From: Streptococcus infantis
GTDB lineage: Bacteria; Bacillota; Bacilli; Lactobacillales; Streptococcaceae
DNA length: 64,000 bases
Direction: 5' to 3'
NCBI RefSeq assembly: GCF_021497965.1
Contig: NZ_CP046525.1
Coordinates: 372,001-436,000, forward strand
Shown here: piece after piece, positions 8,743 to 18,135 of the stretch
Layout: the number at the start of each line of letters is the position of its first letter
How positions within the stretch are numbered: position 1 is the stretch's first letter
Position numbers and translations under genes: made by a program
The notes under the pieces: generated by a model
What the model was told of the DNA's origin: nothing
Database searches by the model: none
What the model saw: the letters and a program-made list of their open reading frames with translations, nothing else

Positions 8743-9306
8743 ATGACAAACACACGTCGACTTTCGACCATTGCAATTTTATCAGCACTTTCATTTGTGT
8801 TGATGTACTTTGACTTTCCACTCTTGCCTGCGGCGTCCTTTTTAAGAGTTGAGTTCAGTATCTTACCAGTTTTAGTAGGTTTGATTGTGCTTGATTTACC
8901 CGCAGCTTTTGTGATAATTTTACTTCGTTCCTTGCTTAAGTTGATTTTAAACAATCAAGGAGTCAGCACCTATATCGGTTTGCCGATGAATATTGTGGCT
9001 TTAGGAGTTTTTGTTCTTGCATTTGGTTTGATTTGGAAAAAAGATCGAACACCAATTCGTTTCGCTTTAGCTTCCCTAGCTGGTACAATTGGTTTGACCT
9101 TGGCTATGCTAGTTCTTAACTATGTGTATGCAGTTCCATTATATTCTAAATTTGCTAATTTTGATATTGAGAAAATTCTAGGACTAAGCAACTATCTGTT
9201 GACAATGGTTTTACCTTTTAACTTAATTGAAGGTGTTATCTTTGCACTAGCATTTTGGTTGATTTATGTCTTCTTAAAGGTAACTTTAAAACGTTATGAA
9301 AGATAA
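8743..9306 (+). CDS. ribU: Riboflavin ECF transporter S component RibU
   Basis: RibU is the membrane substrate-binding subunit that pairs with the shared ECF ATPases to import riboflavin. The 187-residue protein has about six hydrophobic segments. The N-terminus LSTIAILSALSFVLMYFDFPLLP and the block FLRVEFSILPVLVG match the RibU family. The start is set at 8743 because GGAGG lies 8 bases upstream; five extra codons upstream are unlikely. The FMN riboswitch just before it strongly supports the substrate. The PAP2 gene overlaps its 3' end by 11 bases. Confidence 0.92.
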   Translation: MTNTRRLSTIAILSALSFVLMYFDFPLLPAASFLRVEFSILPVLVGLIVLDLPAAFVIILLRSLLKLILNNQGVSTYIGLPMNIVALGVFVLAFGLIWKKDRTPIRFALASLAGTIGLTLAMLVLNYVYAVPLYSKFANFDIEKILGLSNYLLTMVLPFNLIEGVIFALAFWLIYVFLKVTLKRYER

Positions 9307-9946
9307 ACAAACATATTTAACAAAGGGCTCTTTTGCCCTTTTACTATTTGTAATTCTGGGTTATGTCGTTAAGTTTTATCCAGAGCAACTGGTAACATTG
9401 GACTCCTCGGTTCAAACAGCTATTCGAGGTGATTTACCCGAGACCTTAACTTTGATTTTTCGTGGAATTACACGTCTGATTGATTTACCTATTGTCATTA
9501 GTTGGGCTATTATTTTGATTGCTATCTTTTACCTGAAAAAGTGGAAAACTGAGAGCCTATTGGTAGCTGGGAATCTTGGTCTGGCTGGTATTTTAATTGT
9601 GTCTTTAAAACACCTGTATCAACGTCCACGACCAGATATTTTACATTTAGTGGAGGAAAAGGGTTTTTCTTTCCCAAGTGGGCATTCACTGGCGGTGACT
9701 TTACTCATCGGTTCCTTGATCATTATCCTAGGTCAGAGAGTGAAAAACACTACTACAAAGCTAGCTTTACAAGGACTATTAGGACTTTACCTAGTTAGTG
9801 TTCTTGTCTCTAGAGTTTATCTTGGTGTCCATTATCCATCAGATGTTCTGGCAAGCCTGAGTCTAGGTCTAGGAATCTTGTTTATTGAGTTTCCTTTTTA
9901 CGACAAGCTGCGCTTTCAGTGGAGATTTACAGGTAAGCAGAAGTAG
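9296..9946 (+). CDS. PAP2-family membrane phosphatase
   Basis: This 216-residue membrane protein has the three-part PAP2 acid phosphatase signature: KHLYQRPRP near residue 103, FPSGHSLA near 127 and SRVYLGVHYPSD near 172, with the catalytic histidines present. Such enzymes act outside the membrane on lipid phosphates such as undecaprenyl pyrophosphate or phosphatidate. It overlaps ribU by 11 bases and is therefore likely under FMN riboswitch control as well. Its precise lipid substrate cannot be told from sequence. Confidence 0.85.
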   Translation: MKDKQTYLTKGSFALLLFVILGYVVKFYPEQLVTLDSSVQTAIRGDLPETLTLIFRGITRLIDLPIVISWAIILIAIFYLKKWKTESLLVAGNLGLAGILIVSLKHLYQRPRPDILHLVEEKGFSFPSGHSLAVTLLIGSLIIILGQRVKNTTTKLALQGLLGLYLVSVLVSRVYLGVHYPSDVLASLSLGLGILFIEFPFYDKLRFQWRFTGKQK

Positions 9947-9973
9947 GTATCAAATTCTCTTGAGGAGAAAGAA

Positions 9974-10393
9974 ATGGAAGTCAACATAAAGGATCTTCAT
10001 CCGAGTCAACTTTACTTATCAGAGAAGAAGTTGCAAGATATTCAGATGCTTTATCAGTCGGTAGAAAAGCCAAGTATTAATCCAATCAGTGTTCTTGCAT
10101 TTGGAAATCGCTTGCTAATTACAGACGGGCATCACAGAGCTTATCAGGCATTGTTGCTAGGTCAGGATACGATTTCTGCTGAGTTTGATAAAGATGGTGG
10201 TGATGAACTATATCATCTTTATGCGCAAGCTTGTGAGGAAAGAAAGATTTACTCTATTTTAGATCTAAAAAATCGTATCTTACCTCAAGATGAATATGAG
10301 GCAAAATGGTATAACTGGTGTGATGGTTTTAATCAAGCAGCGGAGCTAGTATTAGGAGTAGAAAATGATGACAAAAATCATTCAGATAGATAG
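9974..10393 (+). CDS. ParB/Srx-like small protein
   Basis: The 139-residue soluble protein begins with a segment resembling the ParB/sulfiredoxin-like fold: DLHPSQLYLSEKKL, then PISVLAFGNRLLITDGHHRAYQAL, where DGHHR is the typical nucleotide-contact motif. The C-terminal half (LPQDEYEAKWYNWCDGFNQAAE) has no family I recognise. The RBS is TTGAGGAG. It follows the PAP2 gene by 27 bases and may belong to the same operon. The function is unknown; it is too small and isolated to be a chromosome-partitioning ParB. Confidence 0.6.
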   Translation: MEVNIKDLHPSQLYLSEKKLQDIQMLYQSVEKPSINPISVLAFGNRLLITDGHHRAYQALLLGQDTISAEFDKDGGDELYHLYAQACEERKIYSILDLKNRILPQDEYEAKWYNWCDGFNQAAELVLGVENDDKNHSDR

Positions 10394-10503
10394 TTCTTTG
10401 ATTTCAATCACGCCTTCAGAAAATGTTTGAGTCCCTTGATTTTGTGGAGAGTAGAAGATCTGAAAATGGGATTAGCTTTCTCTTGAAACTGGACTCCTAC
10501 TAA
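10365..10503 (+). pseudogene. Short decayed or frameshifted ORF overlapping the ParB-like gene
   Basis: A strong SD (AGGAG) precedes ATGATG inside the end of the previous gene. The frame reads MMTKIIQIDSSLISITPSEN-V and then stops at TGA (10428-10430). Skipping one base at GTT-TGA reopens a frame (ESLDFVESRRSENGISF and on) to a TAA at 10501. The 46-residue composite looks protein-like on both sides of the shift. It is most simply the remnant of a translationally coupled gene, perhaps an acetyltransferase, but I cannot identify the family. Confidence 0.35.
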
Positions 10504-10519
10504 ATTTAGTATCCCTTAT

Positions 10520-10546
10520 AATCGCTCAAGAATAGGGCGATTTTTT
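10520..10546 (+). terminator. Terminator of the ribU-PAP2-ParB-like unit
   Basis: AATCGC pairs with GCGATT around about 11 bases and is followed by a TTTTTT run. The stem is short but the T tract is good. Confidence 0.65.
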
Positions 10547-10628
10547 AATTTATAGTTTGCAAAACTTTTAAAATCGAAATGATAGGCAAATTCAGTTATA
10601 AAATTTCCCTAAAAATAGAATTTTTCTC

Positions 10629-10656
10629 TTGCATTTGAGAAAGATTAGTGTATAAT
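10629..10656 (+). promoter_or_regulatory. Promoter of rplK-rplA
   Basis: TTGCAT at 10629-10634 and TATAAT at 10651-10656 are 16 bases apart. The predicted leader of about 70 bases contains the L1-like structure. Confidence 0.7.
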
Positions 10657-10680
10657 AGTAGGGTATGTGTAAAACATACT

Positions 10681-10720
10681 TGTGGGAGGTAAAAATCTTT
10701 AAATTACCGCCAAAACCACA
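10681..10720 (+). promoter_or_regulatory. Candidate L1-binding leader structure before rplK
   Basis: TGTGG at 10681-10685 pairs with CCACA at 10716-10720. Inside, GGTAA pairs with TTACC. The asymmetric internal loop has GGGAG-type bases on the left and GCCAAAA on the right. This layout (GUGGGAG, inner stem, purine-rich bulge, CCAC) imitates the L1 site in 23S rRNA. L1 autoregulates the L11 operon in many bacteria. The same shape recurs before rplA. Confidence 0.45.
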
Positions 10721-10735
10721 AAGGAGGATTTAAAA

Positions 10736-11161
10736 ATGGCTAAAAAAGTCGAAAAACTTGTAAAATTGCAAATCCCTGCTGGTAAAGCTACACCAGCTCC
10801 ACCAGTTGGACCTGCTCTTGGTCAAGCTGGTATCAACATCATGGGATTCACAAAAGAGTTCAACGCTCGTACAGCTGATCAAGCTGGTATGATTATTCCA
10901 GTTGTTATCTCAGTATACGAAGATAAATCATTTACTTTCATCACTAAGACACCACCAGCTGCTGTTCTTTTGAAAAAAGCTGCAGGTGTTGAAAAAGGAT
11001 CAGGTACACCTAACAAAACTAAAGTTGCTACAGTTACTCGTGCACAAGTACAAGAAATTGCAGAAACTAAGATGCCAGATTTGAACGCAGCAAACATTGA
11101 GTCTGCAATGCGTATGATTGAAGGTACTGCTCGTTCTATGGGATTCACTGTTGTTGACTAA
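10736..11161 (+). CDS. rplK: 50S ribosomal protein L11
   Basis: L11 binds the GTPase-associated centre of 23S rRNA and takes part in factor binding and the stringent response. The 141-residue protein has the full family layout: the N-terminal domain with the proline-rich hinge [19 protein letters not shown], and the C-terminal RNA-binding domain with [10 protein letters not shown] at the end. The RBS AAAGGAGG is strong. It is the first gene of the rplK-rplA operon. Codon use is strongly biased, as expected for a highly expressed gene. Confidence 0.97.
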   Translation: MAKKVEKLVKLQIPAGKATPAPPVGPALGQAGINIMGFTKEFNARTADQAGMIIPVVISVYEDKSFTFITKTPPAAVLLKKAAGVEKGSGTPNKTKVATVTRAQVQEIAETKMPDLNAANIESAMRMIEGTARSMGFTVVD

Positions 11162-11213
11162 TCAATAACATCCCCAATATAACCCGCAAGACTTCATCAT
11201 TTCGAGAAGTGAC

Positions 11214-11240
11214 GTGGGAGATGAAAATCGATTGAACCAC
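11214..11240 (+). promoter_or_regulatory. Candidate second L1-binding site before rplA
   Basis: GTGGGAGATGAAAATC followed by GATTGAACCAC can form an outer GTGG/CCAC stem and an inner GAT-GAAA-ATC hairpin, leaving GGAG-like and GATTGAA loops. It matches the shape of the structure before rplK and lies just before the rplA ribosome-binding site. Confidence 0.4.
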
Positions 11241-11258
11241 TTACAAGGAGAATAGAAA

Positions 11259-11948
11259 ATGGCTAAAAAAAGCAAACAACTTCGTGCTGCACTTGAGAAA
11301 ATCGACAGCACAAAAGCATACAGCGTAGAAGAAGCTGTAGCACTTGCAAAGGAAACTAACTTTGCAAAATTTGACGCAACTGTAGAAGTTGCTTACAACT
11401 TGAACATCGACGTTAAAAAAGCTGACCAACAAATCCGTGGAGCAATGGTATTGCCAAACGGTACTGGTAAAACTTCACGCGTTCTTGTTTTCGCACGTGG
11501 TGCTAAAGCAGAAGAAGCGAAAGCTGCTGGAGCAGACTTCGTAGGTGAAGATGACCTTGTTGCTAAAATCAACGACGGTTGGTTGGACTTCGACGTAGTT
11601 ATCGCTACACCTGATATGATGGCTCTTGTTGGGCGTCTTGGACGTGTCCTTGGACCACGTAACTTGATGCCAAACCCTAAAACTGGTACTGTAACAATGG
11701 ATGTTGCGAAAGCAGTTGAAGAGTCTAAAGGTGGTAAAATTACTTACCGTGCTGACCGTGCAGGTAACGTTCAAGCAATCATCGGTAAAGTATCATTTGA
11801 AGCTGAAAAATTGGTTGAAAACTTCAAAGCTTTCAACGAAACAATTCAAAAAGCTAAACCAGCTACAGCTAAAGGTACTTACGTAACAAACTTGACTATC
11901 ACAACTACTCAAGGTGTTGGTATCAAGGTTGATGTAAACTCACTTTAA
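11259..11948 (+). CDS. rplA: 50S ribosomal protein L1
   Basis: L1 binds 23S rRNA at the mobile stalk near the E site and commonly represses its own operon by binding an mRNA mimic. The 229-residue protein has the family signatures: [10 protein letters not shown] near residue 61, then [20 protein letters not shown] near 126. The RBS is AAGGAG. It lies 97 bases after rplK; the intergenic region holds a candidate L1 site. A strong terminator ends the operon. Confidence 0.97.
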
Positions 11949-11960
11949 TTAGTAATTTGT

Positions 11961-11997
11961 AAAAAGGTTGAAGACGATAAGTCTCAACCTTTTTTTC
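11961..11997 (+). terminator. Terminator of rplK-rplA
   Basis: AAAAAGGTTGAAGAC pairs with GTCTCAACCTTTTT with one bulged A and is followed by more T residues. Confidence 0.85.
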
Positions 11998-12062
11998 TAT
12001 GAAAATGTTAAAAACACGGATAAACTTTGGAATCGATTTGATATTGTAAAGCATCTAGATAG

Positions 12063-12077
12063 AAAATTCAGAAAATT
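12063..12077 (+). promoter_or_regulatory. CodY box upstream of ilvB
   Basis: AAAATTCAGAAAATT differs at two positions from the CodY consensus AATTTTCWGAAAATT. It ends 12 bases before the -35 of the ilv promoter, where CodY typically represses branched-chain amino acid synthesis when these amino acids and GTP are plentiful. Confidence 0.65.
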
Positions 12078-12089
12078 TCTTCTTTTGTC

Positions 12090-12117
12090 TTGAAAATTTT
12101 TGAAAAAATGGTATTAT
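12090..12117 (+). promoter_or_regulatory. Promoter of the ilvBNC operon
   Basis: TTGAAA at 12090-12095 and TATTAT at 12112-12117 are 16 bases apart. The leader is only about 30 bases, so there is no room for a T-box or a long attenuator. Confidence 0.6.
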
Positions 12118-12154
12118 AGAAACAAGTCATTTTAAGAGAACAGAAAGGGGAACA

Positions 12155-13847
12155 ATGGAGAAAATCATTTTAGATTCAACAAAGTCGGGATCAGAACTTG
12201 TTTTGGAAACACTCCGTGATTTAGGAATTGATACGATTTTTGGTTATCCAGGTGGAGCCGTATTGCCTTTGTATGATGCTATTTATAATTTTAAAGGCAT
12301 TCGTCATATTTTAGGGCGCCATGAACAAGGATGTCTTCATGAAGCTGAAGGTTATGCTAAGTCAACAGGAAAACTTGGTGTTGCAGTCGTCACAAGTGGA
12401 CCGGGAGCTACAAATGCCATTACGGGTATTGCAGATGCTATGAGTGACAGTGTTCCTCTTTTGGTTTTCACAGGACAAGTGGCAAGAGCTGGTATCGGTA
12501 AAGACGCCTTCCAAGAAGCGGATATTGTCGGTATTACCATGCCAATTACCAAGTACAATTATCAGGTTCGTGAAACAGCAGATATTCCACGTGTGATCAC
12601 AGAGGCGGTGCATATTGCGACAACAGGTCGTCCAGGTCCAGTCGTCATTGATTTACCAAAAGATGTTTCTGCGCTTGAGACTGATTTCATCTACTCACCA
12701 GAAGTAATCTTACCAAGTTATCAACCAACCGTTGAGCCAAATGAGATGCAAATCAAGAAAATCTTGAAGCAGTTATCTAAAGCTAAAAAACCAGTATTAC
12801 TTGCTGGTGGTGGAATCAGTTACGCAGAGGCTGCCGCAGAGTTGATTGAATTTGCAGAACGGTATCAAATTCCGGTTGTAACCAGTCTTTTGGGACAAGG
12901 GACAATTGCAACTAGCCACCCACTGTTTTTGGGGATGGGTGGAATGCATGGTTCCTTTGCAGCTAACATTGCCATGACAGAAGCAGATTTTATGATTTCT
13001 ATTGGTTGTCGTTTTGATGACCGCTTGACTGGAAATCCTAAGACTTTTGCTAAGAAGGCTAAAGTAGCGCATATTGATATTGATCCTGCAGAGATTGGAA
13101 AGATTATCACAGTCGATATCCCAGTTGTTGGTGATGCTAAAAAAGCCTTACAACAATTACTTGCAGAACCAGTTGTTCATAACAATACTGAAAAATGGAT
13201 TGAAAAGGTCACAAAAGATAAAAATCGTGTTCGATCTTATGATAAGAAAGAACGGGTCGTCCAACCGCAAGCAGTCATTGAACGCATCGGTGAGTTGACC
13301 AAGGGGGACGCCATTGTTGTAACAGACGTCGGTCAACACCAAATGTGGACAGCTCAATACTATCCTTACCAAAATGAGCGTCAATTGGTAACCTCAGGTG
13401 GTCTAGGAACCATGGGATTCGGAGTTCCTGCAGCCATCGGGGCAAAGATTGCTAATCCAGATAAAGAAGTTGTTCTTTTCGTCGGTGATGGTGGTTTCCA
13501 AATGACCAATCAGGAATTGGCAATCTTGAATATCTATAAGATTCCAATTAAGGTTATCATGCTTAACAATCACTCGCTGGGTATGGTTCGTCAATGGCAA
13601 GAAGCTTTCTATGATGGTCGAACGTCGGAGTCAGTCTTTGATAGCCTTCCTGATTTCCAATTAATGGCTCAGGCGTACGGGATTAAAAATTATAAATTTG
13701 ACAATCCTGAAACCTTAGAGAAGGATTTGGAAGTCATCAAAGAGGATGTACCAATGTTTATCGAAGTAGATATTTCTCGTAAAGAGCATGTCTTACCGAT
13801 GGTACCAGCTGGTAAAAGCAATCATGAGATGTTGGGGGTGAAGTTTA

Positions 13848-13855
<8 letters not shown>
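12155..13855 (+). CDS. ilvB: Acetolactate synthase large (catalytic) subunit
   Basis: This ThDP-dependent enzyme condenses two pyruvates (or pyruvate and 2-oxobutyrate) in the first common step of valine, leucine and isoleucine synthesis. The 566-residue protein has the N-terminal PYR domain with the catalytic glutamate in GRHEQGCLHEAEGYA near residue 54, a central FAD-site domain, and the C-terminal PP domain with the ThDP motif GDGGFQMTNQELAIL near 445. It overlaps ilvN by 8 bases, which implies translational coupling. A CodY box lies upstream. Confidence 0.96.
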
Positions 13856-15412
<1,557 letters not shown>

Positions 15413-15430
15413 TTTTTGAGAATAAAGATA

Positions 15431-15463
15431 GAAGGCGAGTTGGGGGTACCTAACCCGCTTTTT
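15431..15463 (+). terminator. Intercistronic hairpin between ilvC and ilvA
   Basis: GCGAGTTGGG pairs with CCTAACCCGC around a GGTA loop with one mismatch and is followed by TTTTTATCTT. It probably terminates part of the ilvBNC transcripts, so ilvA would be expressed less than ilvC unless it has its own promoter. Confidence 0.7.
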
Positions 15464-15491
15464 ATCTTGAAAACGAATTAAGGAGAAGATT

Positions 15492-16742
15492 ATGCTTAGT
15501 GCAAAAGATGTGGTAAAAGCCCATAAAGTATTGTGTGGTGTAGTAGTCAATACACCGTTAGAATATGATCATTACTTATCAGAGAAATACGGAGCTAAAA
15601 TTTATCTCAAGAAAGAAAATGCTCAACGTGTTCGGTCATTTAAGATTCGTGGTGCTTATTATGCGATTTCACAATTAAACAAAGAAGAACGCGAACGTGG
15701 TGTAGTGTGTGCTTCAGCGGGAAATCACGCCCAAGGAGTTGCTTACACATGTAATGAGATGAAGATTCCTGCAACAATCTTTATGCCAATTACAACACCT
15801 CAACAAAAAATTGGTCAGGTTCGTTTCTTTGGTGGTGATTTTGTAACGATTAAGTTGGTAGGAGATACCTTTGATGCATCTGCCAAGGCTGCTCAAGAGT
15901 TTACAGTCGCTGAAAATCGTACCTTTATTGATCCTTTTGATGATCCTTATGTTCAAGCAGGACAAGGAACAGTAGCTTATGAAATTTTAGAAGAAGCGCG
16001 AAAAGAATCCATTGATTTTGATACTGTCTTGGTTCCTGTAGGAGGTGGAGGACTCATTGCAGGAGTTTCTACTTATATAAAGGAAACGAATCCTGCTATT
16101 GAAGTTCTTGGTGTAGAAGCTAACGGAGCTCGTTCCATGAAGGCGGCATTTGAGGCTGGAGGTCCCGTTAAACTCAAAGAAATTGATAAGTTTGCAGACG
16201 GGATCGCTGTGCAGAAGGTTGGACAATTGACCTATGAAGCAACCCGTAAAAATGTTGAAACGCTAATCGGAGTGGATGAAGGCTTAATCTCTGAGACCTT
16301 GATAGATCTTTATTCTAAACAAGGGATTGTGGCTGAGCCTGCTGGTGCTGCTAGTGTGGCGGCTCTGGAAGTACTGTCAGACTATATAAAAGGAAAGACT
16401 ATTTGTTGTATCATTTCTGGAGGAAATAACGATATCAACCGTATGCCAGAGATGGAAGAGCGTGCCTTGATTTACGATGGTATCAAGCATTACTTTGTAG
16501 TCAACTTCCCACAACGTCCAGGGGCTCTTCGAGAATTTGTAAATGATATCTTGGGGCCAAATGATGATATCACTCGTTTTGAGTATATTAAACGTGCCAG
16601 CAAGGGAACAGGACCAGTCTTAATCGGGATTGCTCTTGCTAACAAGCATGATTATGCGGGTTTGATTCATCGAATGGAAAAATTCGATCCGTCTTATATT
16701 AACTTAAATGGGAACGAAACTCTATATAATATGCTTGTTTAA
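15492..16742 (+). CDS. ilvA: Threonine ammonia-lyase (threonine dehydratase)
   Basis: This PLP enzyme converts threonine to 2-oxobutyrate, feeding isoleucine synthesis. The 416-residue protein has the catalytic lysine in VRSFKIRGAYYA near residue 50, the phosphate-binding glycine loop VGGGGLIAG near 185, and SGGNND near 313. The C-terminal ~80 residues (FVVNFPQRPGALREF) form one ACT-like regulatory domain, the short biosynthetic form. It stands 79 bases after ilvC behind a terminator-like hairpin; the RBS is AAGGAG. Confidence 0.95.
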   Translation: MLSAKDVVKAHKVLCGVVVNTPLEYDHYLSEKYGAKIYLKKENAQRVRSFKIRGAYYAISQLNKEERERGVVCASAGNHAQGVAYTCNEMKIPATIFMPITTPQQKIGQVRFFGGDFVTIKLVGDTFDASAKAAQEFTVAENRTFIDPFDDPYVQAGQGTVAYEILEEARKESIDFDTVLVPVGGGGLIAGVSTYIKETNPAIEVLGVEANGARSMKAAFEAGGPVKLKEIDKFADGIAVQKVGQLTYEATRKNVETLIGVDEGLISETLIDLYSKQGIVAEPAGAASVAALEVLSDYIKGKTICCIISGGNNDINRMPEMEERALIYDGIKHYFVVNFPQRPGALREFVNDILGPNDDITRFEYIKRASKGTGPVLIGIALANKHDYAGLIHRMEKFDPSYINLNGNETLYNMLV

Positions 16743-16769
16743 TATACTATAAAATTTTTATCATATCAT

Positions 16770-16798
16770 TTGCCTAACCTATATACGAGTGCTATAAT
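16770..16798 (+). promoter_or_regulatory. Promoter of the SPFH gene
   Basis: TTGCCT at 16770-16775 and TATAAT at 16793-16798 are separated by 17 bases. Confidence 0.65.
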
Positions 16799-16824
16799 GT
16801 AAGTGAAGAAAGGGGGAGATTCCC

Positions 16825-17730
16825 ATGGTTTTACCAGTTTTACCAGTTATACTTGTTGTATTAATTCTAATGCTTATTGTGGGAGTTACTTTAGTAAGTT
16901 CTGTTTATGTCGTTCGTCAACAATCTGTTGCCATTATCGAACGATTTGGTAAATATCAAAAGTTAAGTAATAGTGGTATTCATCTGCGAGCACCATTTGG
17001 CATTGACAAAATTGCAGCTCGTGTACAGCTACGCCTTTTACAAAGTGAAATCGTAGTTGAAACCAAAACCCAAGATAACGTTTTTGTGACCATGAATGTC
17101 GCAACTCAATACCGTGTAAATGAGCAAAACGTTACAGATGCTTACTATAAATTGATGAGACCGGAAGCTCAAATTAAATCTTATATTGAAGATGCATTAC
17201 GCTCATCTGTTCCTAGATTAACTTTGGATGAATTGTTTGAGAAAAAAGATGAAATTGCATTAGAAGTTCAAAAACAAGTAGCGGAAGAAATGTCAACGTA
17301 TGGGTATATTATCGTTAAGACGCTCATTACCAAAGTTGAGCCGGATGCAGAAGTCAAACAATCAATGAACGAAATCAATGCAGCTCAACGTAAGAGAGTG
17401 GCCGCTCAAGAATTGGCTGAAGCAGACAAAATAAAGATCGTTACAGCGGCAGAAGCTGAGGCAGAAAAAGATCGTCTTCATGGTGTGGGGATCGCAGAGC
17501 AGCGGAAAGCAATTGTTGATGGACTTGCTGATTCTATTAAAGAGTTAAAAGGAGCTAATGTCGAATTAACTGAAGAACAAATTATGTCAATCCTATTAAC
17601 CAATCAGTATTTAGATACATTGAATAATTTTGCAGACAAACAAGGAAATAATACTATATTCTTGCCAGCAAATCCTAATGGAGTTGAAGATATACGGACC
17701 CATATATTATCGGCTTTAAAAGCCAAATAA
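16825..17730 (+). CDS. SPFH/band 7 (stomatin-like) membrane protein
   Basis: The 301-residue protein has one N-terminal hydrophobic segment (residues 2-27), then a stomatin/prohibitin domain (VVRQQSVAIIERFGKYQ) and a long charged helical region (INAAQRKRVAAQELAEADKIK), typical of QmcA/stomatin-like membrane organisers. Such proteins assemble into membrane rings and often act with NfeD or FtsH partners; no NfeD gene is next to it. RBS AAAGGGGGA is strong and it has its own promoter. Confidence 0.88.
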   Translation: MVLPVLPVILVVLILMLIVGVTLVSSVYVVRQQSVAIIERFGKYQKLSNSGIHLRAPFGIDKIAARVQLRLLQSEIVVETKTQDNVFVTMNVATQYRVNEQNVTDAYYKLMRPEAQIKSYIEDALRSSVPRLTLDELFEKKDEIALEVQKQVAEEMSTYGYIIVKTLITKVEPDAEVKQSMNEINAAQRKRVAAQELAEADKIKIVTAAEAEAEKDRLHGVGIAEQRKAIVDGLADSIKELKGANVELTEEQIMSILLTNQYLDTLNNFADKQGNNTIFLPANPNGVEDIRTHILSALKAK

Positions 17731-17773
17731 TTGTGTTCTGAGCGCTTTAATTCAGTGTATGTATGCGTTTTTA

Positions 17774-17802
17774 TTGACAATACTTATAAAAACATATAGA
17801 AT
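17774..17802 (+). promoter_or_regulatory. Promoter of the 71-residue HTH gene
   Basis: TTGACA at 17774-17779 and TAGAAT at 17797-17802 have a 17-base spacer; a near-consensus promoter. Confidence 0.7.
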
Positions 17803-17835
17803 GAAATAGCGCAAAGAAAAAAATAGGAGAATAAC

Positions 17836-18051
17836 ATGGCTAAGTCTAACTTTGAAAAAGTAGAATCAGTTGTTAGCTGGGTTCGTGATAAAAAAATCAC
17901 AGGGTATCGTATTTCTAAGGAAACAAATGCACGTGAAATGTCTATCATTGCTTTAGCTCAAGGACGTGCAAAAGTTAAAAACATTTCCTTTGAAACAGCC
18001 CTCGGCTTAATTGATTTCTACGACAAAAATCATGAAAAATTTGAAGATTAG
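17836..18051 (+). CDS. Small helix-turn-helix-like protein of 71 residues
   Basis: The protein has one compact domain. Residues about 21-60 (ITGYRISKETNAREMSIIALAQGRAKVKNISFETALGLIDFYD) look like a Cro/C1-type HTH: a recognition stretch after a YRISKET turn, then LSFETA-like. The HTH call is by resemblance to the XRE pattern and is not certain. It has its own near-consensus promoter, a good RBS (TAGGAG) and a strong terminator, so it is an independently transcribed gene. Its targets are unknown. Confidence 0.65.
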   Translation: MAKSNFEKVESVVSWVRDKKITGYRISKETNAREMSIIALAQGRAKVKNISFETALGLIDFYDKNHEKFED

Positions 18052-18063
18052 TCTTTGGATATA

Positions 18064-18090
18064 GGCAGGTTCGAAAAGAACCTGCCTTTT
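18064..18090 (+). terminator. Terminator of the small HTH gene
   Basis: GGCAGGTTC pairs perfectly with GAACCTGCC around GAAAA and is followed by TTTT. Confidence 0.9.
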
Positions 18091-18105
18091 CATTTTAGGA
18101 AATAT

Positions 18106-18132
18106 AAAAAGACTGCAGGTTGCAGTCTTTTT
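18106..18132. terminator. Terminator of the glutamine-type ABC operon, bidirectional
   Basis: AAAAAGACTGCA pairs perfectly with TGCAGTCTTTTT around GGT. It lies 3 bases after the end of the minus-strand ATPase gene. Confidence 0.88.
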
Positions 18133-18135
18133 TGA

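Noticed and set aside
9974-10393. A chromosome partition ParB
   Set aside because: Only the small ParB/Srx-like fold is present; there is no HTH domain, no ParA and no parS-like palindrome.
11998-12154. A T-box riboswitch before ilvB
   Set aside because: The distance from promoter to start codon is too short and no conserved T-box sequence is seen.
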